Numbered from the stretch's first letter, positions 1-7,065 are shown. The stretch: 64,000 bases of DNA from Aurantiacibacter marinus (GCF_001021555.1 NZ_LDCP01000001.1:1240001-1304000); one strand, 5' to 3'. Notes: generated from the sequence alone by a model not told the origin. Numbers and translations are program-made.

Positions 1-210
1 CTTGCCGGACGTTGCGCGTTCAAGCCCGGACAACACGGACATGAGCGAGCTTTTCCCGCTGCCGGACGGGCCGAGCAGGGCGAGTGTTTCTCCGCGCGCA
101 ACATCAAGGTCGATGCCGCGCAGGATCTCCACAGCAGCGTCCCCTTCGCCAAGGGTCAGGCGCAGGTTGCGGGCGGAAATGACGGGTGAGTTGTTAGAAG
201 GGCTTGTCAC
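1..210 (-). CDS. ABC transporter ATP-binding protein, N-terminal part only
   Basis: The reverse strand reads about 70 codons of an ABC ATPase that runs off the left edge. The Walker A motif GPSGSGKS is visible, preceded by a typical ILRGIDLDVARGE strand-turn segment. Start is probably GTG at 210 (VTSPSNNSPVISARNL); no strong Shine-Dalgarno is visible, so the start is uncertain. It is divergent from the TesA-like esterase gene, an arrangement common for YbbA-type lipoprotein/lipid-export ATPases, which suggests but does not prove that subfamily. Signature and Walker B motifs lie outside the window. Confidence 0.8.
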   Translation of the reverse strand, partial: MTSPSNNSPVISARNLRLTLGEGDAAVEILRGIDLDVARGETLALLGPSGSGKSSLMSVLSGLERATSGK

Positions 211-237
211 ACCGGTGCGATGGCATAGCTAGAGGGC

Positions 238-981
238 ATGAACAAGCCATACCAAAGCCCGTGGGCGCAGCCTGTCCGCCTTTTGTCGATTGCACCCCTA
301 GGAGCTGCGACTTTGATGCTGGCCGCCTGCGGAACAGAGGCTCCCATGGCGGAGCCGGTGAGCGAAGCCGAAACGCCGATTGCGGATGTGCTGCCGGTCA
401 TGGGGCCGGAGCGGGTGATCCTTGGCTTTGGCGACAGCCTGATGGCTGGCTATAACCTCGAAGAGGCGCAGGGCTATCCCGAACGCCTGGAAGCGGTGAT
501 GCGCACGCGCGGCGTGAACGCACGCCTTATCGACGCGGGCGTTTCCGGCGATACGACAGCGGCGGGATTGCAGCGGATTGCCTTCGTTCTCGATAATCTG
601 GCGGAGACACCGGACCTGGCGATTGTGGAACTGGGCGGGAATGATCTGCTGCGCGGCATTACGCCGGATCAGACGCGCGCCAATCTTGCAGGCATTATGG
701 ATGTGCTGGCCGCGCGCGATATTCCTGCGGTGATCATGGGTATGCGCGCGCCGCCCAATTTCGGCAGTGAATTCCAAACTGCGTTCGACGGCCTCTATCC
801 CGATCTGGCCAGGCAATATGACGCAGCCTTGGTGCCCTTCTTCATGGAACCATTGATGGCGAACCCCGATCTGCTGATGCCGGACCGCATCCATCCCACT
901 GCCAAGGGCATTGAGGAAATGGTCGCGGCGACGGTGGATACGGTTATTGGCGCTTTGCCGGAAGATAACGAAGGTAGCTAG
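238..981 (+). CDS. Arylesterase/lysophospholipase, SGNH hydrolase (TesA-like), lipoprotein
   Basis: 247-aa SGNH/GDSL hydrolase expected to cleave short-chain esters, thioesters or lysophospholipids in the cell envelope. The GDSL nucleophile block appears as GFGDSLMAG near residue 65, the oxyanion Asn as GGND near 136, and the catalytic Asp-His as DRIHP near 218. The N-terminus has a hydrophobic stretch ending in LAAC, a lipobox, so the mature protein is probably membrane anchored after Cys31. It is divergent from an ABC ATPase gene and its stop overlaps the convergent recF stop. Family assignment is firm; the physiological substrate is not known from sequence. Confidence 0.9.
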   Translation: MNKPYQSPWAQPVRLLSIAPLGAATLMLAACGTEAPMAEPVSEAETPIADVLPVMGPERVILGFGDSLMAGYNLEEAQGYPERLEAVMRTRGVNARLIDAGVSGDTTAAGLQRIAFVLDNLAETPDLAIVELGGNDLLRGITPDQTRANLAGIMDVLAARDIPAVIMGMRAPPNFGSEFQTAFDGLYPDLARQYDAALVPFFMEPLMANPDLLMPDRIHPTAKGIEEMVAATVDTVIGALPEDNEGS

Positions 982-2063
982 AGCCGCTCCGCCGCACCAT
1001 CGGCGACCCGCCAGCTTGCCGCCACGCTGGCAATACCAGAAAAAGGGCCGGCTTCCGTTCCGGTCAACCACACCTGAGTGGCGCTATCCTGCAACCGCTC
1101 GAACAAGGCCTCTCGCCGCACAGGGTCGAGATGCGCGGCGACTTCATCCAGCAATAGCAGGCTGGCGCGCCCGCGTGCGGCAAGTGCGGCATGGGCAAGC
1201 GTAATCGCGATCAACATCGCCTTTTGTTCGCCGGTCGAACATTCGGCAGCAGGCATTCCTTTGCCATCCATCACCACTTTCAATTCATCGCGGTGAGGGC
1301 CGTTCAGCGTGCGCTGCGCTGCGCGGTCACGCCTGCGGTTGCTGGCGAGTTGATCGACCAGTGCGTCCTCCTCCAGTGCTCCGCCCGGTATATGGGTCAG
1401 GGCCGGGCGCGCAAAAGGCTGCGCGGGAAGGGCAAACAATTCCTGCGAAAGCGCTTCGATGAGCCGCGCACGCCCCTGCGCCAATTGCGAACCTGCCGCC
1501 GCCATTTGCGCCTCGATTGAGTCCAGCCATGCCGGTTCGGGTGTCCGCTCGTCTGACAGCAGCTTGTTGCGTTCCCGTAATGATGCTTCGTAACGGCTGG
1601 CATAGCGCGCATGGGCCGGATCTATGGCGACGGCGAGCCTGTCCATATAGCGGCGCCTTGTGCCCGCGCTTTCGGCAAACAGGCGGTCCATCGCCGGGGT
1701 CAGCCAGCCAACCGCGAGCCATTCGCCAAGGCTTATTGCGCTCGCTTCTGTGCCGTTCACTTGCACAATACGCCTGCCGGGCCGGTCTGCCTGCATCCCG
1801 GTACCAAGCTTCACCGGCTCTCCGTTATCGCCTGCATTCAGCAAAGCGCTGACGGCGAACCCGCCCTGCGCGGATTGGGCCGCCATATCTGCAAGTGCTG
1901 CGCGGCGCAGTCCCCTGCCAGGCGAGAATAGAGACAGGGCCTCGAGCACATTGGTTTTCCCTGCGCCGTTCTCCCCGACCAGCAAATTGATCTGGCGCGT
2001 GCCATCCAGCCGCGTTTCAGCGTGATTGCGAAAGGTCGAAAGAGTGATGCGGTCGAGCGCCAT
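978..2063 (-). CDS. recF: DNA replication/repair protein RecF
   Basis: 361 aa, the usual length of RecF. It is an SMC-like ATPase that loads RecA at single-strand gaps together with RecO and RecR. Walker A GENGAGKT is at residues 30-37, an ABC-type signature STGEQK precedes Walker B LLLLDEVAAHLD near the C-terminus. The N-terminal LSTFRNH segment is typical of the family. It is convergent with the esterase gene, overlapping it by four bases, and its upstream region on the other side carries the sigma-54 peptide locus reading away. It is not in the classic dnaA-dnaN-recF arrangement. Confidence 0.95.
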   Translation of the reverse strand: MALDRITLSTFRNHAETRLDGTRQINLLVGENGAGKTNVLEALSLFSPGRGLRRAALADMAAQSAQGGFAVSALLNAGDNGEPVKLGTGMQADRPGRRIVQVNGTEASAISLGEWLAVGWLTPAMDRLFAESAGTRRRYMDRLAVAIDPAHARYASRYEASLRERNKLLSDERTPEPAWLDSIEAQMAAAGSQLAQGRARLIEALSQELFALPAQPFARPALTHIPGGALEEDALVDQLASNRRRDRAAQRTLNGPHRDELKVVMDGKGMPAAECSTGEQKAMLIAITLAHAALAARGRASLLLLDEVAAHLDPVRREALFERLQDSATQVWLTGTEAGPFSGIASVAASWRVADGAAERL

Positions 2064-2127
2064 GTGAGGCTGAAGTTCCTATGCGAGCGGCGGGAAGCAG
2101 GCCACCGGAAATGTCACTCACCAGAAG

Positions 2128-2144
2128 TTGGGAAAATATCCCAA
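2128..2144. promoter_or_regulatory. Palindromic enhancer site, probable PspF binding site
   Basis: The sequence TTGGGAAAATATCCCAA has six-base inverted arms around a five-base AT-rich centre. It lies about 84 bp upstream of the -24 GG of the sigma-54 promoter at 2218-2234. A closely related palindrome, GGGAAATTTCCC, sits the same distance from the psp operon promoter at 17.3 kb. The shared core and spacing are seen directly; binding by PspF is inference from family knowledge of sigma-54 activators. Confidence 0.65.
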
Positions 2145-2217
2145 GGGTTAGGATGTAAAAACCTGCAACCTGTCTGGTGGATGAACAGGAATGGCAGAAT
2201 TCTCCCGTTTTTTCCAA

Positions 2218-2234
2218 TTGGCACGCCTCCTGCA
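2218..2234 (+). promoter_or_regulatory. Sigma-54 (-24/-12) promoter of the peptide-pspC locus
   Basis: TTGGCACGCCTCCTGCA matches the RpoN consensus TGGCAC-N5-TTGC, with -24 GG at 2220-2221 and -12 GC at 2232-2233, twelve bases apart. Transcription would begin near 2245 and reach the first peptide start codon at 2288, which has a GAGGAG ribosome site. No convincing sigma-70 alternative was seen in the same stretch. Confidence 0.8.
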
Positions 2235-2287
2235 ATGTTTGGTGCAAGAGACGTAACAGTTTGAATATACCAATGAGGAGACACAAA

Positions 2288-2416
2288 ATGACAAACTCAA
2301 ATGAATTCGCCACCAAGGTTTTCGCCGCTTTTGGTGCAGTCGCAATCAGCCTGACGCTTTTCGTCAGCAGCTTTGCAGACCCTGCCGCCACCAGCGTTGT
2401 GAGCTTGCTTGCGTAA
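2288..2416 (+). CDS. 42-aa membrane-targeted peptide, tandem paralogue 1
   Basis: Small gene with a good ribosome site (GAGGAG, 2275-2280) directly downstream of the sigma-54 promoter. The product begins MTNSNEFATKVFAAFG and has one hydrophobic segment (about residues 11-30) followed by SSFADPAAT. It is clearly homologous to the two next genes; invariant positions include FAA, G, A-I, TL, SSFA, P and AT. The hydrophobic segment could be a membrane anchor, or a signal peptide cut after SFA to release a peptide of about 12 residues. No known family is recognised. The paralogy and promoter make it a real gene in my view. Confidence 0.75.
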   Translation: MTNSNEFATKVFAAFGAVAISLTLFVSSFADPAATSVVSLLA

Positions 2417-2472
2417 TCTGGGCTCGCCTGAACCGGCAGTCTTACTTCCAACTATCACACAAGGATTTCGAC

Positions 2473-2601
2473 ATGACTACGACCAATGACTTCACCGCCC
2501 GCGTTTTCGCTGCTTTCGGCGCTCTCGCAATCACTGCAACTCTGCTCGTCAGCAGCTTTGCCAACCCCAATGCAACCAGCGTCATCGGCATGCTTGCCTG
2601 A
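2473..2601 (+). CDS. 42-aa membrane-targeted peptide, tandem paralogue 2
   Basis: Second copy in the tandem set, starting MTTTNDFTARVFAAFG and ending ATSVIGMLA. It has the same length as its neighbours and keeps the FAAFGALAI hydrophobic core, the SSFANP turn and the AT pair. The ribosome site is AAGGA, about eight bases upstream of the ATG. A 56-base spacer separates it from copy 1. One hydrophobic segment and no cysteine are seen. Function is unknown; shared transcription with a PspC-domain gene suggests an envelope-stress role. Confidence 0.75.
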   Translation: MTTTNDFTARVFAAFGALAITATLLVSSFANPNATSVIGMLA

Positions 2602-2639
2602 TCGCCCGCTGACTCAAATACAATCAACAGGAGACAAAA

Positions 2640-2768
2640 ATGACTAACACCAATGACATTACAGGCCGGATCTTTGCCGCCATCGGCGCGCTGGCCATTT
2701 CTGCCACGCTGTTCATCAGCAGCTTTGCCAACCCGGCTGCCACCACTTTCACCCGGATGCTGGTGTGA
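2640..2768 (+). CDS. 42-aa membrane-targeted peptide, tandem paralogue 3
   Basis: Third copy, starting MTNTNDITGRIFAAIG and ending FTRMLV, with AGGAG a few bases upstream of the ATG. Its stop codon overlaps the GTG start of the downstream PspC-domain gene, so the two are probably translationally coupled. The copy is more diverged at its C-terminus than copies 1 and 2 but keeps SSFANPAAT. The overlap ties the peptide set to the PspC protein functionally. No enzyme or toxin signature is seen. Confidence 0.75.
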   Translation: MTNTNDITGRIFAAIGALAISATLFISSFANPAATTFTRMLV

Positions 2769-2977
2769 ACAATATCAGCAATCCCAATGGAGGCCCGCCA
2801 TCCAAGAAATTCCGCCTCGATCAAGTTGACGGAAAAATCGGCGGAGTATGCGGCGGTATCGCCAAATACTTTGGTGTTGATCCGCTGATCGTTCGGCTGG
2901 TCTTCCTGGTAGGTGCAGTCGCCGGTTTCGGCAGCTTCATCCTTATCTACCTCGCGATCTGGTTGCTGGCCAAGTAA
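2765..2977 (+). CDS. PspC-domain membrane protein, short form
   Basis: 70-aa protein that starts with GTG inside the stop codon of the preceding peptide gene. The PspC core is clear: DGKIGGVCGGIAKYFGVDP followed by a membrane segment (about residues 42-68) ending IYLAIWLLAK. It lacks the long C-terminal coiled-coil tail that the psp operon PspC (15609-15986) carries. PspC domains bind and regulate PspA or sense envelope stress. Here it is transcribed from its own sigma-54 promoter, so it looks like a satellite member of the PspF regulon. It is convergent with the downstream transporter gene. Confidence 0.85.
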   Translation: MNNISNPNGGPPSKKFRLDQVDGKIGGVCGGIAKYFGVDPLIVRLVFLVGAVAGFGSFILIYLAIWLLAK

Positions 2978-3009
2978 TCCCCACGGATTGCCGGCCAGCC
3001 GCCACCCCC

Positions 3010-3756
3010 TCAGCTGCGGCTTTCTCGATGCCCAAACGGCGAGAAGTCAGTGTCCGTATCGTACACTTCGACCCCCTCGCGCTTCTTGAGGAAATTTACG
3101 ACCCAGTAGGTCACCGGCGTGAGGAGTGCTTCCCACGCCGTTTTGATGAGCCACTGCGACACGACCACTTCCCACAATTGTTCGATCGGCCAGCCGGCCA
3201 GGCCATAAAAGGCCAGCGGATAGAAGATCAGGCTGTCCAGCCCCTGTCCGACCACGGTTGAACCAATCGTGCGGCTCCACAGCATCTTGCCTTTGGTCCA
3301 GACTTTCATCTTCGCCATGACGATGGAATTGGCAAATTCACCGACGCAAAAGGCGACAATGCTGGCCAGAACGATACGCCAGCTGTTCCCGAACACGAAT
3401 TGATACGCTTCTTGCCCCGGCCAGCCTTCTGCGGCGGGCAGAGAGACGACCACCCAAGCCATAAACGCCATGAAGATCAGCGCTGCAAAGCCAGTCCAGA
3501 TCACGCGGCGGGCGTTGGCATAACCGTAAACCTCGGTCAGCACGTCTCCGATGATGTAGCTGATGGGGAAGAACAACACGCCCGCACCGAAGGCCCATTG
3601 TGTGCCGTTCGGCAGCACAAGATAGCTGGGCTTTGATGCGCCGATGATATTGCTGAGCAGCAGGATCGCGACAAACGCGGCCATAATATAGGGAAAATAG
3701 CGGAAATTCGCATTGGCGACTTCGCTACCGGCAATTTTTCTCGGGGTTTCGGACAT
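3010..3756 (-). CDS. Queuosine precursor transporter, YhhQ (DUF165) family
   Basis: 248-aa integral membrane protein with about six hydrophobic segments. The family hallmarks are present: FFPISYIIGDVLTEVYGYANARRVIW near residues 62-87 and the GQGLDSLIFYPLAFYG segment near 170-185. YhhQ proteins import queuosine precursors such as preQ0/preQ1 for tRNA modification. The start MSETPRKIAG is chosen at the ATG at 3754-3756. The N-terminal 20 residues are probably cytoplasmic. It is separated by 57 bases from the tRNA-Arg gene reading the other way. The family is clear; the exact substrate is known only by family analogy. Confidence 0.88.
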   Translation of the reverse strand: MSETPRKIAGSEVANANFRYFPYIMAAFVAILLLSNIIGASKPSYLVLPNGTQWAFGAGVLFFPISYIIGDVLTEVYGYANARRVIWTGFAALIFMAFMAWVVVSLPAAEGWPGQEAYQFVFGNSWRIVLASIVAFCVGEFANSIVMAKMKVWTKGKMLWSRTIGSTVVGQGLDSLIFYPLAFYGLAGWPIEQLWEVVVSQWLIKTAWEALLTPVTYWVVNFLKKREGVEVYDTDTDFSPFGHRESRS

Positions 3757-3813
3757 CGCATGGGTCTACCTGCATTTGCGTGGAGCTCAAACATCGCTAA
3801 TGGCCCATATCAG

Positions 3814-3890
3814 GCGCCCGTAGCTCATCTGGATAGAGCGCGAGACTTCTAATCTTGAGGCAGCAGGTTCGAGTCCTGCCGGGCGCACCA
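3814..3890 (+). tRNA. tRNA-Arg (anticodon TCT)
   Basis: A 77-base cloverleaf with acceptor stem GCGCCCG pairing CGGGCGC, the D arm GCTC-ATCTGGATA-GAGC, anticodon loop CTTCTAA (anticodon TCT, reading AGA), T arm with GTTCGAGTC, discriminator A and encoded CCA. The five-pair anticodon stem contains one G-T pair. A hairpin follows immediately. Confidence 0.97.
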
Positions 3891-3914
3891 ATTCTTTTCG
3901 GAGAATAGAATTGG
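3888..3914 (+). terminator. Hairpin directly after tRNA-Arg
   Basis: CCAATTCT (3888-3895) is perfectly complementary to AGAATTGG (3907-3914) across an 11-base loop. It begins with the tRNA CCA end and is followed by a moderately T-rich stretch. It may end transcription or guide 3' processing of the tRNA. The poor T-run keeps the terminator call tentative. Confidence 0.45.
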
Positions 3915-3925
3915 TGCTTCTTGCT

Positions 3926-4005
3926 TTTCGCTCGCCCATCCGGGCGAGCGTCCTCCCGGCTATTCCCTTCGCTACGCTGCGGGGCCGGTCCGGGCGGGCG
4001 GTCGC
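3926..4005. repeat. Dispersed GC-rich intergenic repeat, copy A
   Basis: This stretch contains a hairpin (CGCTCGCCC / GGGCGAGCG) and the core TGCGGGGCCGGTCCGGG. A diverged copy in opposite orientation is found at about 6013-6100, sharing GGGCG-GCGTCCT, CGGCT-TTCCC and the GCGGGGCCGGTCCGGG block. It lies in a gene-free region, so it looks like a mobile or REP-like intergenic element rather than coding DNA. Only two copies are visible here. Confidence 0.5.
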
Positions 4006-4411
4006 CCTTTGTCGGTCGCTGGTCGCGACCGAGGTCAGTTAACCTTGTGATAGCCAAGCGCTCAAATCGTCGCCGACCAGGCGACGACAGAGCGCGACTG
4101 CGCGACCGCAGGTGCCCCGCAGCGTAGCGGAGAGATTAGCACCGAGGACGAAGGCGCGGATGCGCCTTCGAAAGGAAAGCAGATGCCGGTTTTCTTTACA
4201 TCACGCACCCGTGTTAACTTATCGCCAACCATCGTGTCCCGCAGGAAACTGCGGATCAGCGAAACTGGCACGGGACATGCAATGTTACAGGGGAAATCTA
4301 AGTCTTCGATAACGGCGGGGCCGTTCAAATGGTCCTCAACCAGTCTCCCGGCCCCGCCACCCGAAGCTTTCCCTCTCACATTTTGGCTAACCGACCTGAC
4401 AGCGACGCGTC
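4006..4411. other. Gene-free stretch with a weak sigma-54-like site and a GC hairpin
   Basis: No supportable gene was found here on either strand. The region holds an 18-base hairpin at 4151-4168 (AAGGCGC / GCGCCTT). It also has a sigma-54-like element, TGGCACGGGACATGCA, at 4266-4281 with GG and GC twelve bases apart, and a strong inverted repeat GGCGGGGCCG / CGGCCCCGCC at 4314-4358. No PspF-type palindrome lies upstream of the sigma-54-like element and no T-run follows the hairpin. A small RNA is possible but unsupported. Confidence 0.3.
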
Positions 4412-5029
4412 TTAGCGGCGTGCGGCCCAAGGCTCGTCCGTGCGGTCCATCTGCATGGCGCCCGCATAAGGTTTGAACAGCGTATAGGCATCGCGCGGCT
4501 GGGCGGTGAGGTAGGTGTTCCAGTCTTCCGGAGCCAAAATCACCGGCATTCTGTCATGCACGCCATGCATGGCTTCGCTCGCCTGAGTCATCAGCATGGT
4601 ATAGGCGCGGCCCCATTCGGCAGTGTCGCGCCAGAAGCCAGCTATGGCGAATAGCGGTGCATCGGCGGGTGAAAACCAGGTGCGGGTCATGCTGCCTTTT
4701 GGCCCCTCGGCCTCGGCAAAGGCGGATACCGGAATCAGGCAGCGGCGGTTTTCAAAGCTGGGCTTCCAGAACGAACTGCCAAGCTTATCGGTGCGCGCAT
4801 TGTTGACCGGTTTCGGTTTCAGCGGCTGGCCTTTTGCGCCCTTGCGTGCAAGCGGAAAGCCCCACACCATTTGCTGCAATGTGCCGTCTGCCAGCACCAT
4901 GCCAGGATAGCCGGGATAGACCGCTTCGGGCGCATTTCCGGCGGGAGAAACTGCCATGTCCTGCGCGATGGCATCGAAGAAATGCGCAACTTCGTCCTGC
5001 GATTTGGACATTTTATAAAGGTTGCACAT
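4412..5029 (-). CDS. SOS-response-associated peptidase, SRAP/YedK (HMCES-like)
   Basis: 205 aa, typical for the SRAP family. The protein forms a thiazolidine crosslink with abasic sites in single-stranded DNA through Cys2, which is present (MCNLYKMS). The conserved NARTDKL segment, the RCLIPVSAFAEAEG block with the catalytic-region glutamate, and HDRMPVIL with its histidine are all seen. In this family the initiator Met is removed to expose the cysteine, which fixes the start here. No SOS box was identified. The downstream partner gene (5037-5924) is only eight bases away but is upstream in reading order, so the two may be co-transcribed. Confidence 0.92.
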   Translation of the reverse strand: MCNLYKMSKSQDEVAHFFDAIAQDMAVSPAGNAPEAVYPGYPGMVLADGTLQQMVWGFPLARKGAKGQPLKPKPVNNARTDKLGSSFWKPSFENRRCLIPVSAFAEAEGPKGSMTRTWFSPADAPLFAIAGFWRDTAEWGRAYTMLMTQASEAMHGVHDRMPVILAPEDWNTYLTAQPRDAYTLFKPYAGAMQMDRTDEPWAARR

Positions 5030-5036
5030 CGCGCGC

Positions 5037-5924
5037 CTATTCCCCGGATACGTAGCCCGCTTCTGCTGCCGGCACGGGCGGGGCGATCATGCCGCCAGCC
5101 ATGGGCCAGATCATTTCGCCAGTCACCACACCCATGCTCATCGGCAGCAGGCCGGATACATAAATGTGCACCGGGCTGGGCGCATTTGCACCTTCATATT
5201 CGGTGACATAGACGCTCATCGCCAGATCGGTATCAGCTGTATCCCAAGTCACGACTTCGCATGTGTCTGTCACCAGTTCCGGTTCACCGTCGAGGCCAAA
5301 GCTGTCGAAGCCGACGCGGAAGTGCTTTCCCAGAGGGATCGCGCCTTCTTCGATCGGGCCGTTGAGAACATAGGCGTCAAATGTGCCATTGCTTCGCGGT
5401 GGGAGCACGATAGTGGCGAAGGTGACGGAGGGTTGCACTGCGCCGTCGCCGCTCTCGGCAGCGCAAAAGGCGGATTGGCCGGATGCGAGCACCGCACGCG
5501 GGGCAAAGCTGCGGGCCTGCGCCATTGCAGATGCGGGTCCATCCAGAAGCGGAATGGCATCAGTGGGATGAATAATCTCCGAGATTATGCGTCCGCCCGA
5601 TACTTCATATTCGGCCAGCGCCAGATAATCCGCGTCGGGTGCATCGCTGCGTTTGCCAACGATTACCGCCAGCCACACATCCGGAATTTCTGTGGGAAGC
5701 GCGATAGCGCCTTGATAGCCGGGGCCGGTATTGCCCACGGTCATACCGGCATATTGCGCCTGCGCGAGCGCAGATGCAATTTGCACTTCGCCCATCAATT
5801 GTGCGATTTCCTGCGCCTGTGTGGCGGCTTGCATATTTGCGTCGAAATCGGACTGGTCCTGCGCCCAAAGTGGTGCAGGCAGTAAACTTGCTGCGGCAAG
5901 GGCGAGGACGAGGGTGCGGATCAT
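5037..5924 (-). CDS. Hypothetical secreted protein
   Basis: 295 aa. A signal peptide is clear: MIRTLVLALAAASLLPAPLWAQ, with a likely cut after LWA. The mature part is acidic and mixed alpha/beta in composition, with two cysteines (in SAFCAAE and TDTCEVV) that could pair in the periplasm. No domain family is recognised. It ends seven bases before the SRAP gene and reads in the same direction, so a shared transcript is likely, though a functional link to DNA repair is not evident. Codon use resembles its neighbours and there is no sign of recent transfer. Confidence 0.7.
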   Translation of the reverse strand: MIRTLVLALAAASLLPAPLWAQDQSDFDANMQAATQAQEIAQLMGEVQIASALAQAQYAGMTVGNTGPGYQGAIALPTEIPDVWLAVIVGKRSDAPDADYLALAEYEVSGGRIISEIIHPTDAIPLLDGPASAMAQARSFAPRAVLASGQSAFCAAESGDGAVQPSVTFATIVLPPRSNGTFDAYVLNGPIEEGAIPLGKHFRVGFDSFGLDGEPELVTDTCEVVTWDTADTDLAMSVYVTEYEGANAPSPVHIYVSGLLPMSMGVVTGEMIWPMAGGMIAPPVPAAEAGYVSGE

Positions 5925-6012
5925 AGGTGCTCCAGTTGGGTATGCTGCGCGTGTTTAAGCGGAGCGTTCCTGAACACAACCGGACTGCAAAACGCGGCCC
6001 GCGAGGCCCAAT

Positions 6013-6100
6013 GGCCACCCGGACCGGCCCCGCACCCTGGACGCGTTTCAGGGCGAGGGAAAAGCCGTAAGGACGCGCGCCCTGATAGGGGTGCGCAAAC
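6013..6100. repeat. Dispersed GC-rich intergenic repeat, copy B (inverted)
   Basis: On the reverse strand this matches copy A at 3926-4005, including GCGGGGCCGGTCCGGG. It contains an extra insert of about 12 bases between the TTCCCTCGC and the GCGGGGCC blocks. It fills most of the gap between the secreted protein gene and grxD and would be transcribed through by neither start region. Open frames across both copies encode similar low-complexity peptides, which I treat as spurious. Confidence 0.5.
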
Positions 6101-6108
6101 CAAGGCGA

Positions 6109-6462
6109 TTAATCTTCGGCTTTGGCGACCTTTTGTTCGTCCATCAGTTGCTGCAATTCGCCAGCTTCGAACATTTCCATCATGATATCGCTGCCGCCGA
6201 CGAATTCGCCCTTAACGTAGAGCTGCGGAATGGTCGGCCAGTCGGAAAAGGCCTTGATGCCCTGACGCACTTCCATGTCCTGCAACACATCAACACTGTC
6301 GAAGGCGACCTTGCAGTGATCGAGGATTGCGATAGCCCGGCTGGAAAAGCCACACTGCGGGAAAAGCGGCGTGCCTTTCATGAAAAGCACGACATCATTG
6401 CCTTCAACGATCTTGGAAATGCGGTCTTTGGTTTCGGCGTTCAGTTCAGTCATTTTACCCAC
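6109..6462 (-). CDS. grxD: Monothiol glutaredoxin, Grx4/GrxD family
   Basis: 117 aa with the monothiol active site CGFS (FPQCGFSSRAIAIL), the KGTPLFP lead-in, the IPQLYVKGEFVGG glutathione-binding loop and the GG-SDIMMEM C-terminal helix. These proteins carry glutathione-bridged [2Fe-2S] clusters and pass them to target proteins, often with a BolA partner. The bolA gene is immediately upstream (21-base gap) in the same direction, supporting a GrxD-BolA complex. It is the last gene of a five- or six-gene co-directional cluster with leuC, leuD and DUF1476. Confidence 0.95.
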   Translation of the reverse strand: MGKMTELNAETKDRISKIVEGNDVVLFMKGTPLFPQCGFSSRAIAILDHCKVAFDSVDVLQDMEVRQGIKAFSDWPTIPQLYVKGEFVGGSDIMMEMFEAGELQQLMDEQKVAKAED

Positions 6463-6483
6463 CCGGATGTTCTTGTGTAAGCG

Positions 6484-6717
6484 TCAGTTGGGAACGCTGG
6501 TATGCAGTTGCAAGGCGTGAAGTTCCCCGCCCATGCGTCCGCCCAGCGCCGCAAATACCATCTTGTGCTGCTGCACGCGGTTCTTGCCTGCGAACTGCGC
6601 GGATGTGACGCGGGCGAGCCAGTGATCATTATCATCGGCCAGCGCTTCCATTACGACATTGGCGTCGGGGATCGCTTCCTTGATCAGCGCCTCGATTTGT
6701 TCTGCGGGCATCGGCAT
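6484..6717 (-). CDS. BolA/IbaG family iron-sulfur partner protein
   Basis: 77 aa. The BolA fold signature is visible: an N-terminal helix (EQIEALIKEAIPDANV), the DDNDHWLARV strand, then the conserved NRVQQHKMVFAALGGRMGGELHALQL segment with the cluster-ligand histidine near residue 51 and the late LHAL histidine. BolA proteins form [2Fe-2S] heterocomplexes with monothiol glutaredoxins, whose gene follows directly. Start MPMPAEQ is supported by the family length; an alternate internal Met at residue 3 exists. Confidence 0.93.
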   Translation of the reverse strand: MPMPAEQIEALIKEAIPDANVVMEALADDNDHWLARVTSAQFAGKNRVQQHKMVFAALGGRMGGELHALQLHTSVPN

Positions 6718-6741
6718 CAGGAATACTCCGGGGGCATCAAA

Positions 6742-7065
6742 TCAGGACTCGCTCATCAGTTGGCGCTTGGCTTCGATCATTTTTTCATCGAGCTTCGCCC
6801 GCACGGTCGCCTCGTCCACATCGCATTCGGCCTGGGTCAGGTCGCCCAGCAGCTTGCGGATCACATCTTCATCGCCAGCTTCTTCGAAGTCGGCCTGCAC
6901 AACGGCCTTCTTGTAGGCCTCGGCTTCTTCGGGAGTGAGGCTCATCAGCTCGGCAGCCCATTCTCCCATCAGGCGATTGCGGCGTGCGGCAACGCGAAAG
7001 GCGGTTTCCCCGTCCATTGCGAATTTGGCTTCTTCGGCGCGTTCGCGGTCTTTGAAATCTGTCAT
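6742..7065 (-). CDS. DUF1476 protein (F1-ATPase zeta-type subunit/inhibitor)
   Basis: 107 aa, the family length. Members in alphaproteobacteria bind the F1-ATPase and block ATP hydrolysis. The N-terminal FKDRERAEEAKFAMDGE region is the inhibitory segment; the RNRLMGEWAAELM and DVIRKLLGDL helices follow. It lies 24 bases upstream of bolA and downstream of leuD, all in one direction. Function is by family knowledge; nothing here shows ATP-synthase genes nearby. Confidence 0.9.
   Translation of the reverse strand: MTDFKDRERAEEAKFAMDGETAFRVAARRNRLMGEWAAELMSLTPEEAEAYKKAVVQADFEEAGDEDVIRKLLGDLTQAECDVDEATVRAKLDEKMIEAKRQLMSES

Noticed and set aside
3797-4057. Reverse-strand frame covering tRNA-Arg
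   Set aside because: It contains the well-known spurious peptide made by reading a tRNA gene backwards.
3921-4127. 68-codon frame in the intergenic repeat
   Set aside because: Its peptide resembles the one read from the inverted repeat copy at 6 kb, which is explained by the DNA repeat, not by coding.
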